Shown piece by piece: positions 51,289 through 60,230 of a DNA stretch of 64,000 bases. The first letter of the stretch is position 1. Each line of letters opens with the position of its first letter. The stretch lies in the NCBI RefSeq assembly GCF_049347105.1, contig NZ_CP186334.1, positions 3,472,001 to 3,536,000 of the forward strand, given 5' to 3'. Source of the stretch: Gaoshiqia hydrogeniformans (lineage in GTDB: Bacteria > Bacteroidota > Bacteroidia > Bacteroidales > Prolixibacteraceae). The translations under genes and the position numbers were made by a program. Under the pieces are notes generated by a model. That model made no database searches and had not been told where the DNA came from. It saw only the letters and a list, made by a program, of their open reading frames with translations.

Positions 51289-53058
51289 ATGAAAAATTTG
51301 TTTAAATACAGCATATCCTGTCTCATACTTGCGATAACTTTTGGTTGTTCGGAATACCTGGACCCTTCGTTAGATGGATCGTTGACAGAAGAACAGGTTT
51401 TTGGAAACGATGCCTATTTTAACGGTGTCCTCAATACGGTGTACGGCACCATACCGACTGAATTTGATTACATGCTGGATTGTGCAACCGACAATGCCGT
51501 AACCAATAATTACAGTTCAGACTATTTGAAGATGGGAACAGGCGCATTGCGGCCGAACATGAACCCCGTAGCAAACTGGGTTAACGCATACCGCCAAATC
51601 AGGCGAATTAACCAGTTTCTTGAAAAGATGGTCCTGGATGACACCGGAACAAAGCCTTTTTTAACCCCGGTCCGGTTTGTCAAACTGGGGACAGTTGCCG
51701 ACAGTATCGACAACATCAATACCTTCTACCGGATGCTGGGTGAAGCCTATTTTCTGAGGGCTTACTACGAGGCAGACCTGCTGAAAAGGTACGGCGGCAA
51801 AGCTGTCAACAACGAGTTCTTAGGTGTTCCGGTTGTGACCGATGTGTTGTTTGTGGAAGACAACCTGAACCTGCCGAGGAACACCTATCAGCAGTGCGTC
51901 GATCAGATTGTCAACGATTGCGACAGTGCCAAAAAGTATTTGCCGGTTGAATACACGGGAACCAATGCTGTTTTGGGAGCCACCATGAACGGGCGGGCGA
52001 ACGGCATTGCGGCGATGGCATTAAAAGCGCGGGTGTTGTTGTATGCTGCAAGTCCTGCTTTTAATCCCGAAAACGATCTGACCAAATGGGAAAAAGCGGC
52101 GACAGCAGCCGGCGACGCGCTAAAGGCCATCGGTGGCTTAAAAGACCTTCCGACCATCGACAATTACTATTTTAATCAGCTGAACAATAAAGCGTACAAT
52201 ATCCGCGATGTCATCTTCAGGGGAGCTGTACAGAGTGGCAACCGGGCGCTTGAAAACAGTAATTACCCTCCCTCAATGTACGGAAGCGGGCTGGTAAATC
52301 CTTCACAGAATTTTGTGGATGCTTTCCCGGATAAATCGGGTTACCCGATCACTCAAAGCGCCTTATACGCGGCAAGCGAGCCGTACCTGAACCGCGACCC
52401 GCGACTCAACCTCTTTGTGGCCCTGAACGGAACCTCAATGGGAGCTTCCAACTACCATAAAATAGAGACTTTCGAAGGCGGGGTTGACGCGTTCAATCCT
52501 TCAATCAGCACCTCACGTTCGGGCTATTACCTGAAAAAGCTGCTCAAATACGGGAGCGTAAACCTGGTTCCCGGTCAGCTGACAGGTACCGCGAGAGCTG
52601 CCATTCATTTAGGCACCCCCGAGTTATACCTCAATTACGCCGAAGCGGCATTTGAAGCCTGGGGCGCCAAAGCAGATCCAAAGGCTTACGGGTTTACTGC
52701 GGCAACTATAATCGAGCGGATCCACAAACGTTATGGCTCGGGCAACGAATACATGAACACCATAGCTGTCAATGACGAGTCTCTTTTCAGGGCGCTGGTC
52801 CGCAATGAGCGAAGAATTGAACTGAGTTTCGAAGGCCATTATTTCTGGGATATCCGCAGATGGGAACCCTCCGAGGACCTTTCGGGGGTGAATGTTCCGG
52901 TGAAAGGCGTGAAGATCGTTAAAGATCCAACCGGCGCGTATACTTATGATATGAACATACAACTAGAAAAACGCTTGTTCAATTCCCTGTATATGCCACT
53001 TCCTTACGACGAACTCTATAATGCTCCGGCATTGATCCAGAATAAGGGGTGGGAATAA
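51289..53058 (+). CDS. SusD-like surface glycan-binding lipoprotein (pair 2)
   Basis: The 589-residue protein has a lipoprotein signal (cysteine at about 20, AITFGCSEYLDP) and a RagB/SusD C-terminal domain (LYLNYAEAAFEAWG; NERRIELSFEGHYFWDIRRW). The N-terminal DAYFNGVLNTVYGTIPTEF and NINTFYRMLGEAYFLRAYYEADLLKRYGG are standard SusD helices. It follows its SusC by 30 bp and is followed by the DUF1735 lipoprotein after 93 bp. It should act with pair-2 SusC as binding lid. Confidence 0.95.
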   Translation: MKNLFKYSISCLILAITFGCSEYLDPSLDGSLTEEQVFGNDAYFNGVLNTVYGTIPTEFDYMLDCATDNAVTNNYSSDYLKMGTGALRPNMNPVANWVNAYRQIRRINQFLEKMVLDDTGTKPFLTPVRFVKLGTVADSIDNINTFYRMLGEAYFLRAYYEADLLKRYGGKAVNNEFLGVPVVTDVLFVEDNLNLPRNTYQQCVDQIVNDCDSAKKYLPVEYTGTNAVLGATMNGRANGIAAMALKARVLLYAASPAFNPENDLTKWEKAATAAGDALKAIGGLKDLPTIDNYYFNQLNNKAYNIRDVIFRGAVQSGNRALENSNYPPSMYGSGLVNPSQNFVDAFPDKSGYPITQSALYAASEPYLNRDPRLNLFVALNGTSMGASNYHKIETFEGGVDAFNPSISTSRSGYYLKKLLKYGSVNLVPGQLTGTARAAIHLGTPELYLNYAEAAFEAWGAKADPKAYGFTAATIIERIHKRYGSGNEYMNTIAVNDESLFRALVRNERRIELSFEGHYFWDIRRWEPSEDLSGVNVPVKGVKIVKDPTGAYTYDMNIQLEKRLFNSLYMPLPYDELYNAPALIQNKGWE

Positions 53059-53151
53059 TGATATTGAGTTTGCAGTTGCCCGGTAATCAGTTTTTTACTG
53101 AACCTGGAAACTGAACTCGGAGACTTTTATTAAAAAGCAAATTATTATCGT

Positions 53152-54066
53152 ATGAAAACAGATAAGTATATTTTGGTGATTTTGCTCGCTGTCCTTAGTT
53201 CATGCGGGTTTGAGGAGGATGTGGTGTCTTTTGACAAAACATTGGCCTATTTTTACAATCAGAACTATAATCGAAACATTGTCGTGGGCGAAGGCTTAAA
53301 CCTGAAGGCCGGCATCATGTTCTCCGGCCTGGTGAATAACAATAAAGAACGGGTCGTGAAATACGTAATCGATCCGGCTGTGGTCACCGACGGTACAAAA
53401 ACCGTCATGCCGGCAAGCTACTATACCTTGTCGAACGGAACCGAATTTGTCATTCCGAAAGGAGAACACCAGGGATATGTCGGGATTAAAATCGATTCAA
53501 CGGCATTTCTTGCCGATCCCAAATCACTTACCGGTGAGTATGTCATTCCCTTTCGTTTGGTTGAATCAGCCGATGTGGATTCCATCAACTCAGAAAAAGA
53601 TTACATGGTCATTTCGGTGAGTTACTGGGCCAAACAACACGGGAACTATTATTATTCGGGAAAAACCGTGCGCACATCGGACGCTGTTGTTGAAACACTG
53701 ACCTATAAAAACACGTCGACCATTTCTGAAAGCATCAAGCAGCTGACCACTGTCGGACCCAAAACAATGGTCGTAAAAGCCGATGCCACAGCGGGGAGCA
53801 AAGACCCGGCAAAAGGAAAGTTTACGTTTCATGTCGAGGCTCCGTCTGTCGGAAGCGGGGAGGTATTGGTTTCCGGCGCGCCGGGCTCTGCCATCCAGGT
53901 ATTGCCCAACGGAACTTCCTCATACGATGCGGCTTCGCGTACGTTTTACCTGAAGTATAAATATACCGATGGCGCTTTTGAATGTGAAGCGACTGATACC
54001 CTGGTATTCAGAAACCGGGTCAGGGACATCCAGGCCGACGGGCAGGGAGTAAACGAGTGGCGCTAA
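53152..54066 (+). CDS. DUF1735-type surface glycan-binding lipoprotein
   Basis: The 304-residue protein has a lipoprotein signal (cysteine at about 18, LAVLSSCGFEED). The acidic residues after it fit the surface-export signal. It then has a DUF1735 domain (about 22-155: RNIVVGEGLNLKAGIMFSG, SYYTLSNGTEFVIPKG, GEYVIPFRLVESADVDSIN). The remaining C-terminal half (about 160-300) resembles DUF4361-type domains in SusD-linked proteins. Such proteins sit with SusC/SusD at the cell surface and bind glycan or present it to enzymes; catalytic activity is not expected. It is the fifth gene in line with the SusC/D pairs. Confidence 0.8.
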   Translation: MKTDKYILVILLAVLSSCGFEEDVVSFDKTLAYFYNQNYNRNIVVGEGLNLKAGIMFSGLVNNNKERVVKYVIDPAVVTDGTKTVMPASYYTLSNGTEFVIPKGEHQGYVGIKIDSTAFLADPKSLTGEYVIPFRLVESADVDSINSEKDYMVISVSYWAKQHGNYYYSGKTVRTSDAVVETLTYKNTSTISESIKQLTTVGPKTMVVKADATAGSKDPAKGKFTFHVEAPSVGSGEVLVSGAPGSAIQVLPNGTSSYDAASRTFYLKYKYTDGAFECEATDTLVFRNRVRDIQADGQGVNEWR

Positions 54067-54118
54067 GTAAAATAGATAAAGGATAAAAGAGAAAAGGTGA
54101 AATTTTAATTAGTTAGTT

Positions 54119-56353
54119 ATGAATCGTTATTTTAGTTGTATTGTCCTTTTTTTAGGACTTGGATTATTGGCGAATGCCCAAAATTATAAACCGGTAACCG
54201 GGAAACTGACGACCCGTTGGGGAGAACAGCTTACGCCTGAAAATGCATGGAGGGAGTATCCGCGTCCCCAGTTGAAACGCGCCGACTGGCAAAACCTGAA
54301 TGGCTTGTGGGAATATGCTATTGTCCCTGAAAATTCGGCAAAACCGGGTAGCTTCCAGGGAAACATTTTGGTTCCGTTCGCGGTCGAATCGGCTCTTTCG
54401 GGTGTAGGAAAAAGTGTTTTACCCGATCAGAAAGTGTGGTATCGCAGAACATTCGATGTTCCGCAAAATTGGGCCGGACAACAGGTAATCCTGCATTTTC
54501 AGGCAGTCGATTGGGAAACAACCGTGTGGCTCAACGGAAAACAGGTAGGCGCTCACAAGGGAGGATCGACGGCTTTCTCGTTTGATATCACAAAATATTT
54601 GAGAAAAGGACAGCAGGAGTTGGTGGTATCGGTTTGGGACCCTACCGATACCGGCAGCCAGGCCCGCGGCAAACAAGTGCTCGACCCGAAAGGAATCTGG
54701 TACACGCCGGTGAGCGGAATCTGGCAAACCGTGTGGATGGAACCGGTGAACCCGACTTCAATCAAGTCGCTGTATCCGGTGGCCGACATCGATAACCACC
54801 AGCTTGTGTTGAACACCGAACTTGCGGGCGCCAAAGGCGGCGAAGAAATCAGTGTGAAAGTGACAAGCAACGGACAACCTGTTCTCGATAAAAAATTTCC
54901 GGCAGCGGCCCGGCTTGTGCTCAATATCCCTTCACCCAAACTGTGGACTCCCGAATCGCCCGAATTGTACCAGATGGAAGTTTCGCTTCTGAAAAGCGGT
55001 AAAATCCTCGACAAGGTAGATTCGTATTTCGCCATGCGAAAAGTTTCGATGGCCAAAGATGATCAGGGGTTTGAGCGGATTCAACTGAACAACAAAACCA
55101 TTTTCCAGTACGGAACACTCGACCAGGGATGGTGGCCCGACGGCTTACTCACCCCTCCTTCGGCCGAAGCCATGCGTTACGACATGGAAATCCTTAAGGA
55201 GATGGGGTTCAATATGCTGCGTAAGCACATCAAAGTAGAACCCTGGTTGTACTATTATTATGCCGACTCGCTCGGGCTCTTGATCTGGCAGGATATGGTT
55301 TCGGGATTTGAAACCAATAAACGCTCCGAGCAGCATGTGAGCTGGGATGCCCCCAACGACTGGGCGCGTCCGAAAGAATCAGCCGACCAGTGGGAGTTTG
55401 AAATGAAGCAGGAGATCGACCAGCTGAAATTCTTCCCCAGCATTGTCACTTGGGTGATTTTTAACGAAGGCTGGGGCCAGTACGAAACAAAGCGGGTAGT
55501 AGAATGGAGCATGGATTACGACAAAACCCGCATCATTGACGGGGTAAGCGGCTGGACCGACCGGAACTGCGGGCACATGAACGATGCCCACCAGTACCCC
55601 GGGCCGGGAATGGAACCTGCCGGACTGAACCCCGGACGGGTCATTGTTTTGGGCGAGTTTGGCGGGCTTGGCCTGCCGGTCGAAAATCATTTGTGGAACC
55701 CTAACATGCGAAACTGGGGATACCGCACCTATACGTCGGTGCCCGAACTAATCAAAGAATACGGAAAGCTGATGCACAACCTGTACCCCTTGCGTCAACT
55801 GGGCTTGTCGGCTGCCGTTTATACCCAGACCACCGATGTGGAAGGCGAAGTGAACGGCCTGATGACCTACGACCGGAAAATGATCAAAATTGATCCTGAA
55901 CTGCTCCGCATCATGCATGCCCCGCTGTACACCTCAGACGTGAAAAATGTGAAAAACCTGGTTGCCGATTCGGAAGTGAAAAGCAATGAAATCCGTTTCA
56001 CGAAAACAAAACCTGCGGCCGACTGGCTCACGAACCCTTCGATTGGCAGTTTTGAAACGAAAAACGGACCGTTGAATGTTAAAAAATCGGAATCGGTTTG
56101 GGCGGTCGGTTCCTTTAACCTGAACGATGTCCCTGACGGAATTTCATTAAAGATACTCTCTTATGGCGTGGTGAAAGTATATTTGAACGGGAAATTAGTC
56201 CTGGATAAACGGATTATCGGGAAACGGCACTATGAACATTTCAATATCAGCGTATTTGCAGCTTACCTGAAAAAAGGCAAAAATGAGCTAGCCGTCGAAG
56301 CGATTGATTTTGAAATGAATGCACAGTTTGATTTTGGTTTGTACTCATATTGA
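54119..56353 (+). CDS. Secreted glycoside hydrolase family 2 enzyme
   Basis: The 744-residue protein has a signal peptide (1-20) and the GH2 domain order: sugar-binding sandwich (about 45-190, WQNLNGLWEYAIVPE; WYRRTFDVP; WLNGKQVGAHKGGST), immunoglobulin-like domain (about 195-305), and a TIM barrel with acid/base E450 (IFNEGWGQYE) and nucleophile E513 (LGEFGGLG). A short C-terminal beta domain (about 640-744) follows. Activities of family members in such loci include beta-galactosidase, beta-glucuronidase and alpha-arabinosidase. The subgroup with FNEGWGQY is frequent near sulfatases and has few characterised members, so the linkage is open. A hairpin separates it from the sulfatase downstream. 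Confidence 0.9.
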   Translation: MNRYFSCIVLFLGLGLLANAQNYKPVTGKLTTRWGEQLTPENAWREYPRPQLKRADWQNLNGLWEYAIVPENSAKPGSFQGNILVPFAVESALSGVGKSVLPDQKVWYRRTFDVPQNWAGQQVILHFQAVDWETTVWLNGKQVGAHKGGSTAFSFDITKYLRKGQQELVVSVWDPTDTGSQARGKQVLDPKGIWYTPVSGIWQTVWMEPVNPTSIKSLYPVADIDNHQLVLNTELAGAKGGEEISVKVTSNGQPVLDKKFPAAARLVLNIPSPKLWTPESPELYQMEVSLLKSGKILDKVDSYFAMRKVSMAKDDQGFERIQLNNKTIFQYGTLDQGWWPDGLLTPPSAEAMRYDMEILKEMGFNMLRKHIKVEPWLYYYYADSLGLLIWQDMVSGFETNKRSEQHVSWDAPNDWARPKESADQWEFEMKQEIDQLKFFPSIVTWVIFNEGWGQYETKRVVEWSMDYDKTRIIDGVSGWTDRNCGHMNDAHQYPGPGMEPAGLNPGRVIVLGEFGGLGLPVENHLWNPNMRNWGYRTYTSVPELIKEYGKLMHNLYPLRQLGLSAAVYTQTTDVEGEVNGLMTYDRKMIKIDPELLRIMHAPLYTSDVKNVKNLVADSEVKSNEIRFTKTKPAADWLTNPSIGSFETKNGPLNVKKSESVWAVGSFNLNDVPDGISLKILSYGVVKVYLNGKLVLDKRIIGKRHYEHFNISVFAAYLKKGKNELAVEAIDFEMNAQFDFGLYSY

Positions 56354-56381
56354 TTTAGGAGTATATTGCAGTTTGCGGATT

Positions 56382-56419
56382 TAGTCATGGCCCCTTCCGA
56401 AGAGTTGGGGCTATGACTA
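56382..56419. other. Intercistronic stem-loop between GH2 and sulfatase
   Basis: TAGTCATGGCCCC (56382-56394) pairs with GGGGCTATGACTA (56407-56419), 13 bp with a single G-U pair and a 12-nt loop. No T-run follows, so it may stabilise mRNA ends or partially terminate transcription. Confidence 0.6.
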
Positions 56420-56453
56420 TCCTTATTCAATTGGATACCTAACAAATAAACAG

Positions 56454-57881
56454 ATGAAAAACCAGCTATACCCTTTTTTCCTGGCAACTGGCTTAATAAA
56501 CCTGAACGGGGCTTGCAGCGCAGCCCGGCCGGTAACCGAAGATCGTCCGAATATCATCTACATCCTGGCCGACGACCTGGGCTATTCTGAACTCGGCTGC
56601 TACGGCAACACCTTTAACGAAACGCCAAACCTCGACCGTCTGGCAAAAAGCGGAGTCAGGTTTACCCAGGCTTATGCTGCGGCGCCCGTTTGTTCGCCTT
56701 ACCGGGCAGCGTTGATGACCGGCCTGTACCCGGCGCGGATTGGGATTACCGATTACCTCCGTCCCGATGCCGGGCAGTTTCTGGATACCACCTATGTAAC
56801 CTTGCCCGAAGCGTTGAAGGCGAACGGCTACCATACCGGGATCATCGGGAAATGGCATTTGTCGGGCTATAAGTCGCAGAATGCTCCCATTGAAATCCTT
56901 CCCGACCGGCAGGGATTCGATGAGGTGATTTCGTCGGAAACAGCCGGAATTGGCAGCGGTACATATTATCATCCCTATCATTTTAATCCTTCGCTTCCGA
57001 AAAAACTAAATACCGAAAAAGAATTCATTGTTGACCGGATGAATCTCGAAGCGCTTGAGTTTATCGAAAAAAATAAAGACAAACCTTTTTTCCTCTACCT
57101 GAGCCATTACGCAGTTCATACCACCTTGCACGGTCAGCCCGAACTGGTAGACCATTTCCGGAAAAAGCCCGGCTGCGGACACAGCGAACCTTCTAAAAAC
57201 AACCCGGAAAACGACCCGTACAAAAAATGGCCTGCCGGCCATACCGCGGGGAAAAACAATCCGCATCTGGCAGCCCAGCTAAAAGTAATTGACGACGGCG
57301 TGGGAATGATCCGGACAAAACTGAAGGAGTTGGGAATCGAAAAAAACACCATCATCATTTTTACCAGCGACAATGGAGGAGAAAGCCGCGTAACCGATAA
57401 CTCGCCGCTTCGTGAAGGGAAAAGTACCTTGTATGAAGGCGGGATCCGCGAACCCCTGATCATGTATCAACCTGAAAGAATTTCCGGTGGCAAGCAAGTT
57501 GACATCCCGGTAGCCAACTATGATTTTTACCCGACACTTTGCGAATTAAGCAGAACCCCGGTCCCGGGATCCATGAAGCATGATGGAAAAAGTTTTGCCG
57601 GCCTGTTGTCCGGAAACGCGGAACCCGGCGATCAGCGGGAGTTCTACTGGCATTACCCGCTGGAGGAAAGGCATTTTCTGGGAGGGCGATCATCCGGTGC
57701 GGTCAGGAAGGGCGACTGGAAACTGATCGAGTTTTTTGATACCGGCGAAAAGGAATTGTACAATTTAAAAGAAGATATTGGTGAAACGAATAATCTGTTT
57801 GCCGCACATCCCGAAAAAGCCGAAGAACTTCAGTTGCTGCTGAATGAATGGCGAAAAGAAGTATCGGGCACTGCTCACTGA
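56454..57881 (+). CDS. Exported type I sulfatase (CSPYR site)
   Basis: The 475-residue protein has an N-terminal export signal with a possible lipobox (LNGACSAARP, cysteine 21). The sulfatase core includes IIYILADDLGYSELGCYG (metal-binding aspartates), the formylglycine site C80-SPYR-AALMTGLYP, GIIGKWHLSGYKSQ and FTSDNGGESRVTDNSPLREGKSTLYEGG. A tyrosine in place of the usual threonine or serine in the signature is allowed by the CxPxR consensus. It belongs to the same run of plus-strand locus genes as the GH2. The substrate sulfate position is not predictable by eye. Confidence 0.92.
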   Translation: MKNQLYPFFLATGLINLNGACSAARPVTEDRPNIIYILADDLGYSELGCYGNTFNETPNLDRLAKSGVRFTQAYAAAPVCSPYRAALMTGLYPARIGITDYLRPDAGQFLDTTYVTLPEALKANGYHTGIIGKWHLSGYKSQNAPIEILPDRQGFDEVISSETAGIGSGTYYHPYHFNPSLPKKLNTEKEFIVDRMNLEALEFIEKNKDKPFFLYLSHYAVHTTLHGQPELVDHFRKKPGCGHSEPSKNNPENDPYKKWPAGHTAGKNNPHLAAQLKVIDDGVGMIRTKLKELGIEKNTIIIFTSDNGGESRVTDNSPLREGKSTLYEGGIREPLIMYQPERISGGKQVDIPVANYDFYPTLCELSRTPVPGSMKHDGKSFAGLLSGNAEPGDQREFYWHYPLEERHFLGGRSSGAVRKGDWKLIEFFDTGEKELYNLKEDIGETNNLFAAHPEKAEELQLLLNEWRKEVSGTAH

Positions 57882-57883
57882 TC

Positions 57884-57989
57884 ATTGGTAATTGCAGCAT
57901 GGGGCATGGGGCTTCTCTCTGTGAACTTTGCGCTTCATGGCGCTCTCTGCGTTAAAAAAGTACCTGAGTACCTAAGTGGCAAAGTAAGA
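57884..57989. repeat. Dispersed intergenic repeat, second locus
   Basis: 57884-57914 and 57915-57989 match the two modules at 16178-16239 and 16091-16132 on the opposite strand, in swapped order. The rest of the gap before 58063 (for example TTGAAACTTGAACTTGAAAC at 58030-58049) holds further low-complexity words. A similar CTGGAAACTGAACTCGGAGA occurs at about 53105-53124. Confidence 0.6.
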
Positions 57990-58062
57990 CTGAGGCTTTT
58001 TCAGTGGCCTGTCATTTGGTTATTGATCATTTGAAACTTGAACTTGAAACTGTAAACTGAAT

Positions 58063-60144
58063 ATGAAAAAACTACAAAAATTTGGATCAACAGCGCTGGC
58101 TCTCTCATCAGTCGTATATTCCTGTACTTCAACCGGAAATAAAACAGAGGGACCTGCCCGTCCCAACATCATCCTGATCATGGCCGACGACATGGGCTTC
58201 TCCGATCTGGGCTGTTACGGCGGCGAAATCAAAACACCCTCCCTGGACCGTTTGGCTGCAAACGGAGTTAGGTATTCACAATTCTACAACGCCGCCCGTT
58301 GCTGTCCGACAAGGGCGTCGCTGCTTACGGGCGTATATCCGCATCAGGCCGGCATGGGCTGGATGACCAACGCCAACATGGGAACGCCCGCTTACCAGGG
58401 CGACCTGAGCAAAAACGTGGCGACCATTGCCGAGGTGTTAAAAACAGCAGGATACGGAACCTATATGACCGGTAAGTGGCACGTGTCGAATACGCGGAAG
58501 GATAACGGAGGCGTTAAAGACAACTGGCCCGTCCAGCGTGGTTTCGACCGGTTTTTCGGAATAGTTGGTGGCGCCGGCAACTATTTCAGGCTGCCGGTCT
58601 ATTCAAACAATGAAAAATATCCTTCGCCGGAGAACTTTTACTTTACCCATGCCATCAGCGATAGTTCGGTCATGTTTGTCGACCGGCACCTTCAGCAACA
58701 ACCCGGAAACCCGATGTTTATGTACGTGGCGTACACAGCGCCTCACTGGCCGTTGCACGCGCTGAAGGAAGACATTGAAAAATACAGGGACATTTACAAG
58801 GAGGGTTGGGACGCCTTGCGCGAAAAACGCTTGAAAAAACAATACGGGCTTGGCCTGTGGGAACAGGAAGTTGAACTGTCTCCGCGCGACGGGAGAGTTC
58901 CGGCGTGGGATTCGCTTTCCGGGGAGGAACAGGAAGAATTTGCCTTGCGGATGGCCATTTACGCCGCCCAGGTTGACGCGATGGACCAGGGAATCGGGCG
59001 GATCGTCAAAAAGCTGGAGGAAACAGGTCAACTGGACAATACCTTGATTTTCTTTTTGGCCGACAACGGCGGTTGCGCCGAGTTTATTTCGAGCGGAAAA
59101 AGCAAGGACCTGACCGGCGACTTGGCCGATACTTTTGAAAGCTACCGTATCCACTGGGCCAACCTCAGCAACACCCCCTTCCGCGAATACAAACATTGGG
59201 TTCACGAAGGCGGAGTCCGTACGCCTTTGATTGTCCACTGGCCCAAAGGCATCGATGCCTCATTGAACAATAGTTGCGTGAGCGGCTATGCTCACCTGAC
59301 TGATATCATGGCGACCTGCGTAGAGGTTTCAGGGGCAAAATACCCTGACAAAATGAATGATAAAGAGATTGTCCCGATGCAGGGAACCAGCCTGGCGCCT
59401 CATTTTTCGAAGCAAGATAACGGGAGGGGACCGATCTTCTGGGAACATGAAGCCAATATCGGGATGCGCGAAGGCGACTGGAAACTTGTGGCCAAAACCC
59501 CGGAGAATGAGGAGTTCAACCCCGCTAACCTGGAACTGTACAATATCAATGACGATCCGACCGAACTGAAAAATCTGGCAGGTATTTATCCTGAAAAACG
59601 CGACAGCATGTATAACGCCTGGGAAAAATGGGCGCAATATGCAGAGGTTTATCCGATGGACACACGCGAATACGGCGAACGCTCAAACGCGTACAAAAGG
59701 CAGATTAATGGCGAATTCGATCTGGATTTTGGCGATTGGGACATTCAAAACCCCGACAACCTGGCCGAATTTGCCATTGACCGCAACGGGAAAATTTCCG
59801 GCGACAACTCGGCCGGAATTACCGTCAAAAAACAAGGGCAAAAACCGGGCGATGCCGCTCTTGTTTGGATTTTTCCCGATGGCGGGATCAACGGTTTTGA
59901 AATTTCATTCCGGGCTATTGCCAATCGAAACACCAAACTAATGGTCTGTGTTGAGCAGGCGGGAAATGTGAAAAACAAGATCGCGCAGCATGATTATTCC
60001 ATCGGTGATACGGAAAAACAGTTTTCATTCAAAACCGAAACGATTACCCGGAGTGGCCGTTACCGGCTGGCCTTTTACCTGGGCGACAATCCGGTTGAGG
60101 ATAAAATCTGGTTGGATGCAATCACATTGACACCTGTGAATTAA
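58063..60144 (+). CDS. Sulfatase with C-terminal beta-sandwich extension (CCPTR site)
   Basis: The 693-residue protein has a lipoprotein signal (cysteine at about 21, SVVYSCTSTG) and an S1_4-like sulfatase core. It includes IILIMADDMGFSDLGCYGGEI, the formylglycine site C80-CPTR-ASLLTGVYPHQAGMGWM, GKWHVSNTR and LADNGGCAEFISSG. After the core ends near residue 540, about 150 extra residues (DFDLGDWDIQN-type start, FEISFRAIANRNTKLMV, DKIWLDAITLTPVN end) have the alternating pattern of a beta-sandwich carbohydrate-binding module. Family members usually end at about 520-560 residues, so the module may tether the enzyme to its polymer. It is the last gene of the locus. Confidence 0.9.
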   Translation: MKKLQKFGSTALALSSVVYSCTSTGNKTEGPARPNIILIMADDMGFSDLGCYGGEIKTPSLDRLAANGVRYSQFYNAARCCPTRASLLTGVYPHQAGMGWMTNANMGTPAYQGDLSKNVATIAEVLKTAGYGTYMTGKWHVSNTRKDNGGVKDNWPVQRGFDRFFGIVGGAGNYFRLPVYSNNEKYPSPENFYFTHAISDSSVMFVDRHLQQQPGNPMFMYVAYTAPHWPLHALKEDIEKYRDIYKEGWDALREKRLKKQYGLGLWEQEVELSPRDGRVPAWDSLSGEEQEEFALRMAIYAAQVDAMDQGIGRIVKKLEETGQLDNTLIFFLADNGGCAEFISSGKSKDLTGDLADTFESYRIHWANLSNTPFREYKHWVHEGGVRTPLIVHWPKGIDASLNNSCVSGYAHLTDIMATCVEVSGAKYPDKMNDKEIVPMQGTSLAPHFSKQDNGRGPIFWEHEANIGMREGDWKLVAKTPENEEFNPANLELYNINDDPTELKNLAGIYPEKRDSMYNAWEKWAQYAEVYPMDTREYGERSNAYKRQINGEFDLDFGDWDIQNPDNLAEFAIDRNGKISGDNSAGITVKKQGQKPGDAALVWIFPDGGINGFEISFRAIANRNTKLMVCVEQAGNVKNKIAQHDYSIGDTEKQFSFKTETITRSGRYRLAFYLGDNPVEDKIWLDAITLTPVN

Positions 60145-60156
60145 AGTGCTACGGCT

Positions 60157-60186
60157 GGCCTCCCGTTGATAAAAAGGCAGGAGGCC
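60157..60186. terminator. Possible terminator hairpin between convergent genes
   Basis: GGCCTCC (60157-60163) pairs with GGAGGCC (60180-60186) over a 16-nt loop, just after the last sulfatase. There is no clear T-run, so confidence is low. Confidence 0.35.
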
Positions 60187-60230
60187 TGTCAGGTACAACT
60201 GTCAGCCGGAAACCCGGAGGCCGGATTATT

